A DNA stretch of 64,000 nucleotides from Armatimonas rosea (GTDB taxonomy: Bacteria > Armatimonadota > Armatimonadia > Armatimonadales > Armatimonadaceae). The position numbers were made by a program, and so were the translations under genes. The stretch covers positions 1,612,001 to 1,676,000 of the forward strand of contig NZ_JACHGW010000001.1 in assembly GCF_014202505.1 (NCBI RefSeq), given 5' to 3'. Under the pieces are notes generated by a model. The model was given only the letters and a program-made list of their open reading frames with translations, was not told the DNA's origin and searched no databases. Shown one piece after another: positions 9,435-17,601 of the stretch. Every line of letters starts with the position of its first letter. Position 1 is the first letter of the stretch.

Positions 9435-10337
9435 CTAGCGCTTCTGACCCACGCGAAGCTTGGCGCTGCGTGAGCGTGGGTTCTGCCGGAGCTCGTCGTC
9501 GCCCGGCGTGATGGGTTTTTTCGTGAGGATCTCCAGAACGACCGGTGGCTCGGGCCCCGGGTGTGGCAGGTCAGAGTTCTCGCGCTTGCCTGCCAGCTCA
9601 TTAAATGTTGTCTTGACTAGTCTATCTTCGAGCGAGTGGTAGCTAATCACCGCGAGGCGTCCGCCGGGCTTGAGGCAGGCGACCGCATCGGGGAGGGCTT
9701 GCTCCAGGACCCCGAGCTCCTCGTTGACCGCGATTCGGATGCCCTGGAAGGTCTTGGTGGCGGGGTGGATCTCGCCGGGGCGCGTGCGAAAGGGCATGGC
9801 GCGACGCACACAGTCCACGAGGTCCTCGGTGGTCTTGAGCGGGCGTGCCTTGACGATCTCCGCGGCGATCCGGCGGGAGCGGCTCTCCTCACCGTACTCA
9901 AAGAGAATCCGTGCGATCTCGCTCTCGGGGAGTCGGTTGAGCAGCTCCGCGGCGGTCTCGCGGTCCGAGTCATCGTTTCCCATCCGCATGTCCAGCGGCC
10001 CGTGGAAGCGGATCGCAAAGCCACGCTCGGGGGTATCGAGCTGGTGGGAGCTAACCCCAAGATCCAGTAAGATGCCATCCAGCGGAACCGTGGTGGCGAG
10101 CTTGAGGTCGGCGAAGTTCCCGCGCCAGAGGGTGACGGGGAGCCCGACGCAGCTCCGCTCACACTCGGCGAGCGCCTCGGGGTCCTGGTCCACGGCGATC
10201 ACGTGGGCACCCCGTTCGGCGAAGGCGCGGGTGTGGCCACCGCCGCCCGCGGTGCCATCGAGGAAGGTCTTTCCGGGCTGGGGATCGAGCCACTCCAGGA
10301 TCTCTTTGAGGAGGACAGGGGTGTGGTAGGTGCTCAT
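9435..10337 (-). CDS. rsmH: 16S rRNA (cytosine(1402)-N(4))-methyltransferase
   Basis: This 300-residue SAM-dependent methyltransferase (also called MraW) modifies C1402 of 16S rRNA. It opens with MSTYHTPVLLKEILEWL. The SAM-binding motif FLDGTAGGGGHTRAF comes next, followed by GILLDLGVSSHQLD, FRTRPGEIHPATKTFQGIRI, and GGRLAVISYHSLEDRLVK near the C-terminus. All are RsmH hallmarks, and the length matches the family. Its ATG overlaps the mraZ stop as ATGA. Confidence 0.97.
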   Translation of the reverse strand: MSTYHTPVLLKEILEWLDPQPGKTFLDGTAGGGGHTRAFAERGAHVIAVDQDPEALAECERSCVGLPVTLWRGNFADLKLATTVPLDGILLDLGVSSHQLDTPERGFAIRFHGPLDMRMGNDDSDRETAAELLNRLPESEIARILFEYGEESRSRRIAAEIVKARPLKTTEDLVDCVRRAMPFRTRPGEIHPATKTFQGIRIAVNEELGVLEQALPDAVACLKPGGRLAVISYHSLEDRLVKTTFNELAGKRENSDLPHPGPEPPVVLEILTKKPITPGDDELRQNPRSRSAKLRVGQKR

Positions 10338-10810
10338 TCGGCGAACTCCTCCAGCGCCGATGTCTCACCCGAGAGTGCGCGTGCCAGACCCGTCTCCCGC
10401 GCCGAGCCGACAATAAGGTCTTCGTCTAAGCTGTCATTGAGGGCAATCCAACCGCTCCGCGACCAGATCTCGATCTTCTCGCCCATTCCCACCACGACCA
10501 CGTCGTTGTCGATCCCGGCCCACTGCCGCAGGTTTGCGGGGAGGGCGACACGGCCCTGGTTGTCGGTGTCGGTGTCGACGGCGGGGGCGCAGAGCAGGCG
10601 CTTCATGCGCAGCACATGGGGATCGAGGCTAGGCTGCTTGTTGAGGTTCTCCTCGATCTTGTCGAAGTCGGCTTCTTTGTAGACCGAGAGACAAGGCCCC
10701 ACTCCTTTGGTGATGACGAAGGAATTTCCCAAGGCGTTGCGAAACTTGAGGGGCATGATGACACGTCCCTTTTCATCCAAGCCGTGGTAGTGTTCCCCCC
10801 GGAACCCCAC
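10334..10810 (-). CDS. mraZ: MraZ transcriptional regulator, first gene of the dcw operon
   Basis: MraZ is a DNA-binding protein of the AbrB/SpoVT fold that forms rings and represses its own dcw operon. The 158 residues contain the two expected half-motifs: LDEKGRVIMPLKFRNALG near the N-terminus and TDNQGRVALPANLRQWAGI in the second half. The start is a GTG giving MGFRGEHYHGLD. A GGAGG lies about 13 nt upstream, slightly far, so the start is the least certain part. A consensus promoter and candidate MraZ sites lie just upstream. Confidence 0.94.
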   Translation of the reverse strand: MGFRGEHYHGLDEKGRVIMPLKFRNALGNSFVITKGVGPCLSVYKEADFDKIEENLNKQPSLDPHVLRMKRLLCAPAVDTDTDNQGRVALPANLRQWAGIDNDVVVVGMGEKIEIWSRSGWIALNDSLDEDLIVGSARETGLARALSGETSALEEFAE

Positions 10811-10838
10811 CGTCTTAACCTATCCTCCACATAATCAC

Positions 10839-10862
10839 CACCCAGTCACCCCCTGGCCACCC
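10839..10862 (-). promoter_or_regulatory. Candidate MraZ operator (three GGGTG direct repeats)
   Basis: Three GGGTG copies on the minus strand lie at 10858-10862, 10847-10851 and 10839-10843, between the predicted promoter and mraZ. MraZ of E. coli binds short G-rich direct repeats in its own leader. The spacings here are 11 and 8 bp, less regular than the 10-bp period known there. The assignment is therefore an inference. Confidence 0.35.
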
Positions 10863-10880
10863 TTTGAAACCACTCAAGGG

Positions 10881-10909
10881 ATTTTATGCCACGGGAGGCG
10901 GCTTGTCAA
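10881..10909 (-). promoter_or_regulatory. Sigma-70 type promoter of the dcw operon
   Basis: On the minus strand a perfect -35 TTGACA (10909-10904) is followed by a 17-bp spacer and a -10 TAAAAT (10886-10881). Transcription would begin near 10874, leaving a leader of about 65 nt before the mraZ GTG. The geometry is consensus-like. It is the clearest promoter in the window. Confidence 0.75.
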
Positions 10910-11021
10910 CGCATTTTTTCCCTATCTTGCCGCCCTCGGGAGTGCCTGGGGAGGGGCTCGGGGAAGGGGCCCGTGGGATTATTTTTTTTAAGGGAGCCTA
11001 CTGCCGGGAACTGCGGCGCGA

Positions 11022-11027
11022 TATAAT
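11022..11027 (+). promoter_or_regulatory. -10 box TATAAT upstream of the Fe-S carrier gene
   Basis: A perfect TATAAT lies 61 nt before the chosen ATG of the A-type carrier. No good -35 is seen at 16-18 bp. A small hairpin (CGCGG, 7-nt loop, CCGCG, 11050-11066) sits in the leader. Confidence 0.5.
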
Positions 11028-11088
11028 CTATACTAATTGCGTAAGACCACGCGGCTTTGAACCGCGCATGGAAAGGACACGAACGACA

Positions 11089-11532
11089 ATGGCACTCACA
11101 CTTGAAGCGGGCAAGGACCAGGAAATCCTCGCCGAGCGCGCCTGCCCCCTCTCCCTCACCGAGCGAGCCGCGCAGGAAGTGAAAGATATTCTCGAGCAGC
11201 AGGGCAACCCCGAGGGCGTCCGCTTGCGCGTCTACATCAGCGGCGGCGGCTGCTCCGGCCTCCAGTACGGCATGGCGCTCGACGAGACGGTCGACGAGGG
11301 CGATGAGGTCTTTGAGGACAGCGGCGTCGAGGTTGTTCTGGCCCCGATGGACATTCGCTACCTGGTCGGTGCGGTTGTCGACTATGTCACCACCCCGATG
11401 GGCGGCGGCTTCAAGGTCGAGAACCCCAATGCGGTCAAGACCTGTGGCTGTGGCTCCAGCTTCTCCGCCGAGGACGATGCCGAAGGCCGCACGATCACCG
11501 GTGGCTGCGGCTCCTGCGGTAGCAACAAGTAA
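11089..11532 (+). CDS. A-type iron-sulfur cluster carrier (HesB/IscA/ErpA family)
   Basis: This 147-residue protein delivers or assembles Fe-S clusters. The three ligand cysteines are C55 (GGGCSGLQYGM) and C119/C121 (CGCGSSF). The HesB fold segments VRLRVYISGGG and LVGAVVDYV are visible. It is longer than typical IscA: an N-terminal extension of about 20 residues and a C-terminal tail with two further cysteines (GGCGSCGSNK). The ATG at 11089 has AAAGGA about 11 nt upstream. An in-frame ATG at 11068 has none. A strong terminator follows, so the gene is probably monocistronic. Confidence 0.92.
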   Translation: MALTLEAGKDQEILAERACPLSLTERAAQEVKDILEQQGNPEGVRLRVYISGGGCSGLQYGMALDETVDEGDEVFEDSGVEVVLAPMDIRYLVGAVVDYVTTPMGGGFKVENPNAVKTCGCGSSFSAEDDAEGRTITGGCGSCGSNK

Positions 11533-11543
11533 TCTAAAAAAAG

Positions 11544-11580
11544 AGCCCCGGCGCATCCGCGCCGGGGCTTTTGGTGTTTT
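11544..11580 (+). terminator. Rho-independent terminator after the Fe-S carrier
   Basis: A perfect 11-bp stem (AGCCCCGGCGC, loop ATCC, GCGCCGGGGCT) spans 11544-11569 and is followed by a T-rich run. It ends directly at the ATG of the next gene. Confidence 0.92.
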
Positions 11581-14154
11581 ATGACCCGAACCGCATTTTT
11601 GCTGATGTGTCTCTCCGTGGGCATCGCCGCCCGGGCGCAGCACGTGACGGCGCGTGCGTTTGACCCAAAGGCGACCACGCTCTTTGATGGGATGCCCAAT
11701 TTCTCCCTCCGCCCCAGCGTCACGGCGGCGCAGAGTGGCCCCTGGAGCGACCCACGCACCTGGGAGGGAGGGAGCATCCCGACCCCGACCGACTCGGTGC
11801 TCGTCCCTCCTGGCGTTAAAGTGACCGTCCGTGGGAGCGCAAACCAGGCAAAGACGGTCGCGGTGCGCGGTGTCTTGAGCGTCGAGTCGGGGACACTCAC
11901 GGCCAACACGGTCCAAGTCCTTCCCGATGGCTACCTTGAGCTCGGGCGGGCGGGGCTGCCGGTGACCGCGAAGGTGGTTTTAGGGGGGGAGCGGCTCCCA
12001 AAAAGCGACGATCCCGAGCAGCATGGGGCAGGGCTGCTGGTCCTGGGGCGCTTTGTGGCGGCGGGCGAGGCTAAGACACCGTTTGTGCGGCTGGCGAAAG
12101 CCCCCGTGGCGGGCGCGACCACGCTGGCACTCGGCGAGGCCGCCAAGGGCTGGCGGGTGGGGGACACGCTCGCCCTCCCCGACACCCGCTCCCCGGAGCG
12201 CCGGGGTAAGACCGCCCGCCAGAGCGAGACCACGACCATTTCTGCGATTGCGTCCGATGGCAAGCAAGTGACACTGGCTGCGCCACTGAAGTTCGCCCAT
12301 GCCGGGCAGGAGCGCTTCCTGCCCCACGTGCTCAATCTCACCCGTAGCGTGACCGTAACCTCTAAGAACGCAAGCGTCCCCGGCCATATCTTTCTCGGGG
12401 AGGGGGCGACCACGGAGATCGAGAATGTCGCCTTTTCCGGCCTAGGACGCACGACCACCGAGCCGCTGAGCCCGGAGAAGAACCATGTGGCGCGCTACGC
12501 CTTCCACTTCCACCACGCCACCGGCCCGTTTCGTGGCGAGTGGCGCGGGAAGCTGACCGGGTGCGCCTTCGACGGGAGCCCGAAGTGGCAGCTGGTGCTC
12601 CATGGGACAACCAAAGTGCGGGTCGAGAACAACGCTTTCTGGGGCGCACGCGGGGCCGCCGTGGTGGTCGAAGATGGCCACGAGGCCTACAACGAGCTGG
12701 TCGGCAATCTCGCGGCCAACTGCCCTGGTGGCAAGGAGCCCGAGCTGGAGCCGGGGCTGCGCGACGATAAAGAGGATGTTGGCTCGGAGGGGGTGGGGTT
12801 CTGGCTCGCCAATGCCGCCAACCTCTGCAAGAACAATATCGCCGCCGACTGCGCGCTGGCCGGCATCCTGAAGTTCCCGCGCCCGGAGCGCCCACGCCGC
12901 GGCACCCTGAGCTTCTTCGCGGAGCCACAAGGGGAGCCGGTTCGCCTCCTGCGCTTCCCCGAGGCCGATAACCTGCCCTACCCCGTGCCCTTTGAGAACA
13001 ACGAGGTCTACGCGAGCCTGCACGGGCTGGAGCTCTGGCGCGAGTCGCCCTTTACGGTAAAGGATAGCGTCGCGTGGAACTGCCACCAGGGCCTCGTCCC
13101 CCGCGCTACCGAGCCCCTGATGGTCGATGGCCTGATTGTCCGCGGCGACCCCGGTGCGCTCGGCGATGACTCCGATCCGACCATCGGCGTGCCCAACCGC
13201 TACTACCCCGTGACCGGGCACCTGAAGCGGCTCGATATCGCGGGCGTGGCGATCGGGGTGAAGCAGCAGACCCCTCGCGGCACCAACGAGCCTGGTGGTC
13301 GCCAGTTCGATGTGCTGATCCAGGACAGTGTCTTTGCCTGCCCGGTGGGGGTGCGGATCGACGGTGACCTGCACTACAAGCGCGATGCGGTCGGACAGAG
13401 CCGGACCCTCCTGAAAAACTGCACCTTTAGCTCCCCCACACGTGGGGGCGGGGGGGGCGAGAGCGGGGGGGGCAAGGCGGTGGACATGATCCTGCCCTTT
13501 GGCAACGACATCAACCCGCTCGCCGCCGATGAGGTCTATGTCGAGGACTTCCAGGGCAAGCCGGGGGCAAACTTCCGCCTGTACTACGCCATCCAAGCCG
13601 CTAGTGAGATTGTCCCTATTGCTACCCCGGACTCGGGGATTCACAACCTGCCCCCTGATCAGGACGAGGCGCTCTACCACGACGGCCAGAAGCACTTCCG
13701 CATCCGGGGCCTACAAGAAAAAGGGCTGACCAACGCACAGGCCTGGGCCAAGTACCAGAAAGCCTGGGCGGGCGCGGTCGCCCCCGCCGATGCCAAGCCG
13801 CACCCGACTCTGGGCGGGCTTGTCGTGCCCATCGCATCGGCCCCCCCGCTCTTTGTCCAGCCGCTCGCGCTTACGGGAATCCAGCTCGATGGCGATGGCG
13901 CGGCGTGCTGGGGCGCGAACCACAACTGGCACCGCTACTGGGAGCGCCTGGAGCTTGAGGTGCGGGTGGATGGCAAGCGCGTCGGGACCGTCCGCGCCGA
14001 CCAGTACAACGCGGTCAGCCACCGCACCGACGGCTTCCGCTTCACCTTCCCCAGCACCGTCCGCGATGGCCGGGAGCACGAGATCGCGGTCGTGGTTGCA
14101 GGTACGGATTCTCATGTTCCGGGCTCCCCGATGCGGCGTGTGCTCGGGCAATAA
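11581..14154 (+). CDS. Secreted G8-domain, parallel beta-helix protein (CEMIP/PKHD1L1-like)
   Basis: The 857-residue protein begins with a signal peptide (MTRTAFLLMCLSVGIAARA). A G8 domain follows at about residues 45-165, with the family pattern GPWSDPRTWEGGSIPTPTDS, then a beta-strand-rich region rich in Asn and Gly (VENNAFWGARGAAV, CKNNIAADCA) that fits right-handed beta-helix repeats. G8 domains occur in eukaryotic hyaluronidase-like proteins and in bacterial secreted proteins. A carbohydrate role is inferred, not shown. A Gly-rich insert near 13434-13476 is encoded by a palindrome with G runs. The start codon abuts the previous terminator with no ribosome binding site. An internal ATG at 11605 is the alternative. 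Confidence 0.75.
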   Translation: MTRTAFLLMCLSVGIAARAQHVTARAFDPKATTLFDGMPNFSLRPSVTAAQSGPWSDPRTWEGGSIPTPTDSVLVPPGVKVTVRGSANQAKTVAVRGVLSVESGTLTANTVQVLPDGYLELGRAGLPVTAKVVLGGERLPKSDDPEQHGAGLLVLGRFVAAGEAKTPFVRLAKAPVAGATTLALGEAAKGWRVGDTLALPDTRSPERRGKTARQSETTTISAIASDGKQVTLAAPLKFAHAGQERFLPHVLNLTRSVTVTSKNASVPGHIFLGEGATTEIENVAFSGLGRTTTEPLSPEKNHVARYAFHFHHATGPFRGEWRGKLTGCAFDGSPKWQLVLHGTTKVRVENNAFWGARGAAVVVEDGHEAYNELVGNLAANCPGGKEPELEPGLRDDKEDVGSEGVGFWLANAANLCKNNIAADCALAGILKFPRPERPRRGTLSFFAEPQGEPVRLLRFPEADNLPYPVPFENNEVYASLHGLELWRESPFTVKDSVAWNCHQGLVPRATEPLMVDGLIVRGDPGALGDDSDPTIGVPNRYYPVTGHLKRLDIAGVAIGVKQQTPRGTNEPGGRQFDVLIQDSVFACPVGVRIDGDLHYKRDAVGQSRTLLKNCTFSSPTRGGGGGESGGGKAVDMILPFGNDINPLAADEVYVEDFQGKPGANFRLYYAIQAASEIVPIATPDSGIHNLPPDQDEALYHDGQKHFRIRGLQEKGLTNAQAWAKYQKAWAGAVAPADAKPHPTLGGLVVPIASAPPLFVQPLALTGIQLDGDGAACWGANHNWHRYWERLELEVRVDGKRVGTVRADQYNAVSHRTDGFRFTFPSTVRDGREHEIAVVVAGTDSHVPGSPMRRVLGQ

Positions 14155-14173
14155 ATTACCCGGCACAAGCATA

Positions 14174-14229
14174 GGAGCGTCCCGAGGACGCGCGGAGCTG
14201 TCGTGCTCTCCGCGTCCTCGGGACGCTCC
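14174..14229. repeat. Long intergenic palindrome, family B copy 1
   Basis: The arms are 19 bp and perfect: GGAGCGTCCCGAGGACGCG at 14174-14192 and its reverse complement at 14211-14229, with an 18-nt loop. The same arms with a different loop occur at 61356-61408. It sits between convergent genes and lacks a T tract, so it is not a classical terminator. Confidence 0.9.
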
Positions 14230-14237
14230 CCTTTCCG

Positions 14238-14264
14238 GAGACGGGGATTTTCAACCCCCGTCTC
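14238..14264. terminator. Hairpin between convergent genes
   Basis: A perfect 9-bp stem GAGACGGGG/CCCCGTCTC with a 9-nt loop lies 14 nt beyond the 3' end of the thioredoxin-like gene. It could end transcription from that strand, but no strong T run follows. Confidence 0.4.
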
Positions 14265-14278
14265 TCAACCACCGCTAT

Positions 14279-15343
14279 CTACTTCAGCCCCGCCTTCGCA
14301 AGCGCCGCCTTGAGTCCGGCTTCGTCGAAGCCTACCGAGCGGTAGAGGATCTTGCCATTGGCCCCGACCAGGTAGTTGGTGGGGAAGGCCTGCACGCCGT
14401 AGGCGGTGAAGGTTCCTGGGACACCCTTGACCGCCGGGAACGTCAGCCCCGCCTTCTTCATATAGTCCGTGATGGTCTTGCTGTCATCGCCTTGGTCCAC
14501 GGCAACCAGCCCGAAGCCCTTGGCCTTGAGGCTGGTGTAGAGCTTCTGGAGCTCGGGGTGCTCGGCGCGGCAGGGGCCGCAGTTGAAGAACCAGAAGTTC
14601 ACTAAGACGGCCTTCTTGCCCTTGAGCGCCTGTGCCAGCGAGAGCTTGCCGCCGGTCGGGGTGCCGAGGTTGAAGGCGGGGGCGGTCGTGCCCACTTTGA
14701 GGAGCTTGGCATTGAGCGCGTCCAGCCCCTCGGCACCAGGTGCCTTGGCCTCTTCTAGCCCGGTGGGGAGCGTGAAGTTCTCCGCAGCCAGCTCGGTGTC
14801 GAGCTGGACATGGCTTATCACGAGCTCCTGACCACCTTGTGTCCCATCCCCAACCGTCACGCGAAAGCGCTGGATGATCTTCTCGGGGCTGATGTAGACC
14901 CGTAGGGTCTGGGAGGCCTCTTTTAGCTCAAGCACGTCGAAGGTGGTTTCCTCGATTTTCTCGGTACCGACCGACGTGAACTTCTTGGGATCGGCGCCGG
15001 GAACTCCTTTGAGGAAGGGCCAGATACCGTCCATATCGACAGGTGTCTTGGTAAACTTCTTCCCGGTGATGCTGTAGGTGGACTTTCCATCCAGGATCAT
15101 AAGAATCTTCTCGCCTTTGTCCGGGGTGAACTCGACACGGCCAAAGCCAGGGGGCTGGAGCAGGAGCTTCCCCGACATCTTCTGCGATTGCGGGCCGGTC
15201 ATGGTCATGGTCACCTCGGCAGAGAAGCTCTTGAGCGAGCTCCCACGCGCCGCAACTTCGGCAAGGAGCGCCGCGGCTTTGTCATCGGCAAATGTCGGGG
15301 CCGTCGCAAGCAGAGCAGGAGCGGCAAGAAGGGGTAAGAGCAT
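14279..15343 (-). CDS. LolA-like domain fused to TlpA/ResA-type thioredoxin, secreted
   Basis: The 354-residue protein has a short signal peptide (MLLPLLAAPALLATAPTFA). The N-terminal half resembles the LolA/DUF2092 outer-membrane lipoprotein-sorting fold (SFSAEVTMTMTGPQSQKMSG, GFGRVEFTPDKGEKILMILD). The C-terminal half is a TlpA-type thioredoxin with redox site C-G-P-C in FFNCGPCRAEHP and the cis-Pro segment AFPTNYLVG. It probably acts in the periplasm, coupling a lipid or lipoprotein-binding domain to a thiol-disulfide module. The start at 15343 has GGAGA 8 nt upstream. A longer reading from 15397 would enter the adjacent repeat. Confidence 0.85.
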   Translation of the reverse strand: MLLPLLAAPALLATAPTFADDKAAALLAEVAARGSSLKSFSAEVTMTMTGPQSQKMSGKLLLQPPGFGRVEFTPDKGEKILMILDGKSTYSITGKKFTKTPVDMDGIWPFLKGVPGADPKKFTSVGTEKIEETTFDVLELKEASQTLRVYISPEKIIQRFRVTVGDGTQGGQELVISHVQLDTELAAENFTLPTGLEEAKAPGAEGLDALNAKLLKVGTTAPAFNLGTPTGGKLSLAQALKGKKAVLVNFWFFNCGPCRAEHPELQKLYTSLKAKGFGLVAVDQGDDSKTITDYMKKAGLTFPAVKGVPGTFTAYGVQAFPTNYLVGANGKILYRSVGFDEAGLKAALAKAGLK

Positions 15344-15365
15344 TCGTTGGTTCTCCAGAGAATCA

Positions 15366-15506
15366 CGCCCCGGTTGGAGCGGGGCGTCAACGAGCATCGC
15401 AAGCTCTGCTGCAAAGGCCTTCGGCCATAAAGAAGCGAGGAGGCTCTCTTATGGGCGAAGCCCTTCCCAGCCGTAGGCTCGTTGACGCCCCGCTCTCACC
15501 GGGGCG
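15366..15506. repeat. REPIN: two inverted REP elements (family A)
   Basis: A forward REP (15366-15429) has a head hairpin CGCCCC...GGGGCG, a linker containing GTCAACGAGC, and the tail palindrome AAGGCCTTCGGCCATA. An inverted copy (15450-15506) repeats tail, linker and head in reverse order. Both closely match the two REPs that flank the RAYT gene at 22541-23178. Confidence 0.9.
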
Positions 15507-15601
15507 GTCGCTGAGAAATATTCTACAGGCAATGGCTTCTGCCTGCCGAAAATGAAAACCACGGGTATGTTGAGTACTAGTATTTCTAACAGGATAAGCG
15601 A

Positions 15602-16540
15602 TTGATCAAGGCCATGATTCTGGCGGCGGGCGAGGGGACACGTCTGCGACCCCTGACCCTGACCCTGCCCAAGCCGATGGTGCCGGTCGCCAACACGCCG
15701 CTACTGGTGCGCACTGTGGAGCTCTTGCGCTCGCAAGGCGTGCAGGAGCTGGCGGTGAATCTCTACCATAAGCCCGAGGCGATCCGGGCGCACTTTGGCA
15801 CGTCGCTGACCTACTCCGACGAGGCCGAGCTACTGGGAACCGCGGGCGGAGTGAAGCGGCTCGAAGGGTTTCTAGACACGACCTTTGCGGTACTCTACGG
15901 CGACAACCTCTACGACTTTGCACTGGAGCCACTGGTGCGCTTTCACCGAGAGAGCGGCGCGCTGGCGACCATCGCCACGTTTGAGACGCCCAACCCGACG
16001 GCGTGTGGCCTGGTGGTGACCGACGCGGCGGGGCGGGTGACACGCTTTCAGGAGAAGCCACGCGCCGAGGAAGTGTTCACGAATACGGCCAATGCCGGGG
16101 TCTATCTCCTCGAGCCCGAGGTGCTGGCGAGCATTCCTCCGGGCGTGGCCTGCGACTTTGGCCGGGATATCTTCCCCGCACTGCTGGAGCGTTTCCCCGG
16201 GCGCGTGGTCGCGCTGCCCTTGGGGGGCTACCTGCGCGACACGGGGACCCCGGAGAACTACCGCCAGGCCAACTGGGACCTGCTGACGCGCGGCGAGCGC
16301 GGTGTCCATCCCGGCGCGGAGGTAGCCGCTACGGCGCGCCTTGAGGGGCGCAATGTCCTTGGCACGGGCTGTCAGATTGCGGCGGGCGCATGCTTGGAGG
16401 ACTGCATTCTCTGGGAGGGCTGCCAGATCGGGGAGGGGGCCCAGCTCCGGGGCGCGATCCTGGGACGTGGCGTCGTGGTTGGCGCGGGGGTGGTGCTCAC
16501 CGCCGGCGCGATTGTGGGAGAAGGGGAGATAATTCGATGA
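15602..16540 (+). CDS. hddC: Nucleotidyltransferase, probable D-glycero-alpha-D-manno-heptose 1-phosphate guanylyltransferase
   Basis: This 312-residue sugar-phosphate nucleotidyltransferase has the signature ILAAGEGTRLRPLTLTLPKP at its N-terminus. YGDNLYD, the metal-binding region, and a C-terminal left-handed beta-helix of hexapeptide repeats follow (from about residue 235). It resembles mannose-1-phosphate guanylyltransferases and is longer than classical HddC. The heptose assignment comes from its ATGA overlap with hddA and from gmhA and gmhB nearby. Glucose or mannose 1-phosphate remain possible substrates. The TTG start has AGGA 7 nt upstream. An in-frame ATG at 15614 lacks this. Confidence 0.75.
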   Translation: MIKAMILAAGEGTRLRPLTLTLPKPMVPVANTPLLVRTVELLRSQGVQELAVNLYHKPEAIRAHFGTSLTYSDEAELLGTAGGVKRLEGFLDTTFAVLYGDNLYDFALEPLVRFHRESGALATIATFETPNPTACGLVVTDAAGRVTRFQEKPRAEEVFTNTANAGVYLLEPEVLASIPPGVACDFGRDIFPALLERFPGRVVALPLGGYLRDTGTPENYRQANWDLLTRGERGVHPGAEVAATARLEGRNVLGTGCQIAAGACLEDCILWEGCQIGEGAQLRGAILGRGVVVGAGVVLTAGAIVGEGEIIR

Positions 16541-17514
16541 TTATTGTTCAGACACCATTGCGGATCTCGTTTGCGGGGGGCGGCACGGACTTCTCGGGCT
16601 ACTACCGCCGTGAGGGCGGCTGCGTGGTCTCCACGGCGATCGATAAGTACATCTATGTCATCATCAAGGAGCGCTTCGATAGCAATATCCGTATCGGCTA
16701 CTCCCGCACGGAGCTGGTAGACAAGGTCGAGGATATCGAGCATGAGCTGGTGCGCGAGGCGATGAAGAAGGTGGATGTCCGCTACGGGATCGAGATCGCC
16801 ACCATGGCCGATATTCCCTCGGAAGGCTCCGGCCTGGGGTCGTCGTCGTCGGTGACGGTCGCGCTGCTCCATGCGCTCTATACCTTTAAGGGCCAGCTCG
16901 TCACGCCGGGGCAGCTGGCGCGCGAGGCGTGCGAGATCGAGATCGAGATCCTGGGCAAGCCGATTGGCAAGCAGGACCAGTACATCGCCGCCTACGGGGG
17001 CCTGCGGCGGATCAACTTCCGCGCCGATGACACGGTGGCGGTGGACTGGATTCCCATGCCTGAGGAGCAAAAGCGCCGCTTTAGTGAGTCGCTGATGCTC
17101 TTCTACACGGGAATCACCCGCAAGGCCGACAAGATCCTCGCCGAGCAAAAAGACAATATCGCGGAGAAGCTGGTGACGCTAGACAAGATGCGGGAGCAGG
17201 CCGACGAGGTCTACGAGGCGCTGGTGGATGGCAACCTCAACCGGATCGGGCGGGTGATGGACGCGGGCTGGCGCCACAAGAAGCAGCTCGCCACGACCAT
17301 CTCCAATACGCACATCAATGCCTACTACGAGGCGGCGCTGGATGCGGGTGCGATTGGGGGAAAAGTGGCGGGCGCGGGCGGCGGGGGGTTCTTGCTTCTC
17401 TTCTGCCCCCCGGATCGCCAGGCCGCGGTACGCCATGCGCTCTCCAGCCTGCGGGAGCTGCCCATCAACCTGGAGCGCGATGGCACCAAAGTGATCCTCA
17501 ACGCGCGGCGCTAA
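16537..17514 (+). CDS. hddA: D-glycero-alpha-D-manno-heptose 7-phosphate kinase (GHMP kinase)
   Basis: The 325-residue GHMP kinase opens with MIIVQTPLRISFAGGGTDF. The phosphate-binding GHMP loop is EGSGLGSSSSVTVALL (about residues 95-110), followed by KQDQYIAAYGG and the C-terminal GGKVAGAGGGGFLLLF. This pattern matches HddA-type sugar kinases, which phosphorylate C1 of heptose 7-phosphate. The ATG overlaps the upstream nucleotidyltransferase stop (ATGA), supporting a shared pathway. A strong hairpin terminator follows. Confidence 0.88.
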   Translation: MIIVQTPLRISFAGGGTDFSGYYRREGGCVVSTAIDKYIYVIIKERFDSNIRIGYSRTELVDKVEDIEHELVREAMKKVDVRYGIEIATMADIPSEGSGLGSSSSVTVALLHALYTFKGQLVTPGQLAREACEIEIEILGKPIGKQDQYIAAYGGLRRINFRADDTVAVDWIPMPEEQKRRFSESLMLFYTGITRKADKILAEQKDNIAEKLVTLDKMREQADEVYEALVDGNLNRIGRVMDAGWRHKKQLATTISNTHINAYYEAALDAGAIGGKVAGAGGGGFLLLFCPPDRQAAVRHALSSLRELPINLERDGTKVILNARR

Positions 17515-17538
17515 AGTACAGAAGCCCGGACAGCAAAG

Positions 17539-17565
17539 AAGCCCGGACAACGAGTGTCCGGGCTT
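17539..17565. terminator. Bidirectional hairpin terminator between hddA and the pilin genes
   Basis: A perfect 11-bp stem (AAGCCCGGACA, 5-nt loop, TGTCCGGGCTT) lies between convergent genes. A second copy of the left arm (GAAGCCCGGACA, 17521-17532) precedes it, so an alternative longer-loop hairpin is possible. Confidence 0.8.
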
Positions 17566-17601
17566 GTGGGTGGTTTGCCCCTCGGGCTATTCGGGCGCTT
17601 C

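Noticed and set aside
12442-13695. 417-codon open frame on the minus strand
   Set aside because: It lies opposite the G8-domain protein, which has a signal peptide and recognisable fold. The antisense product is low in recognisable structure.
14174-14229. Possibility that the long palindrome is a simple terminator
   Set aside because: It lacks a T tract, and the same arms occur between divergent genes at 61356, so it was classed as a repeat family instead.
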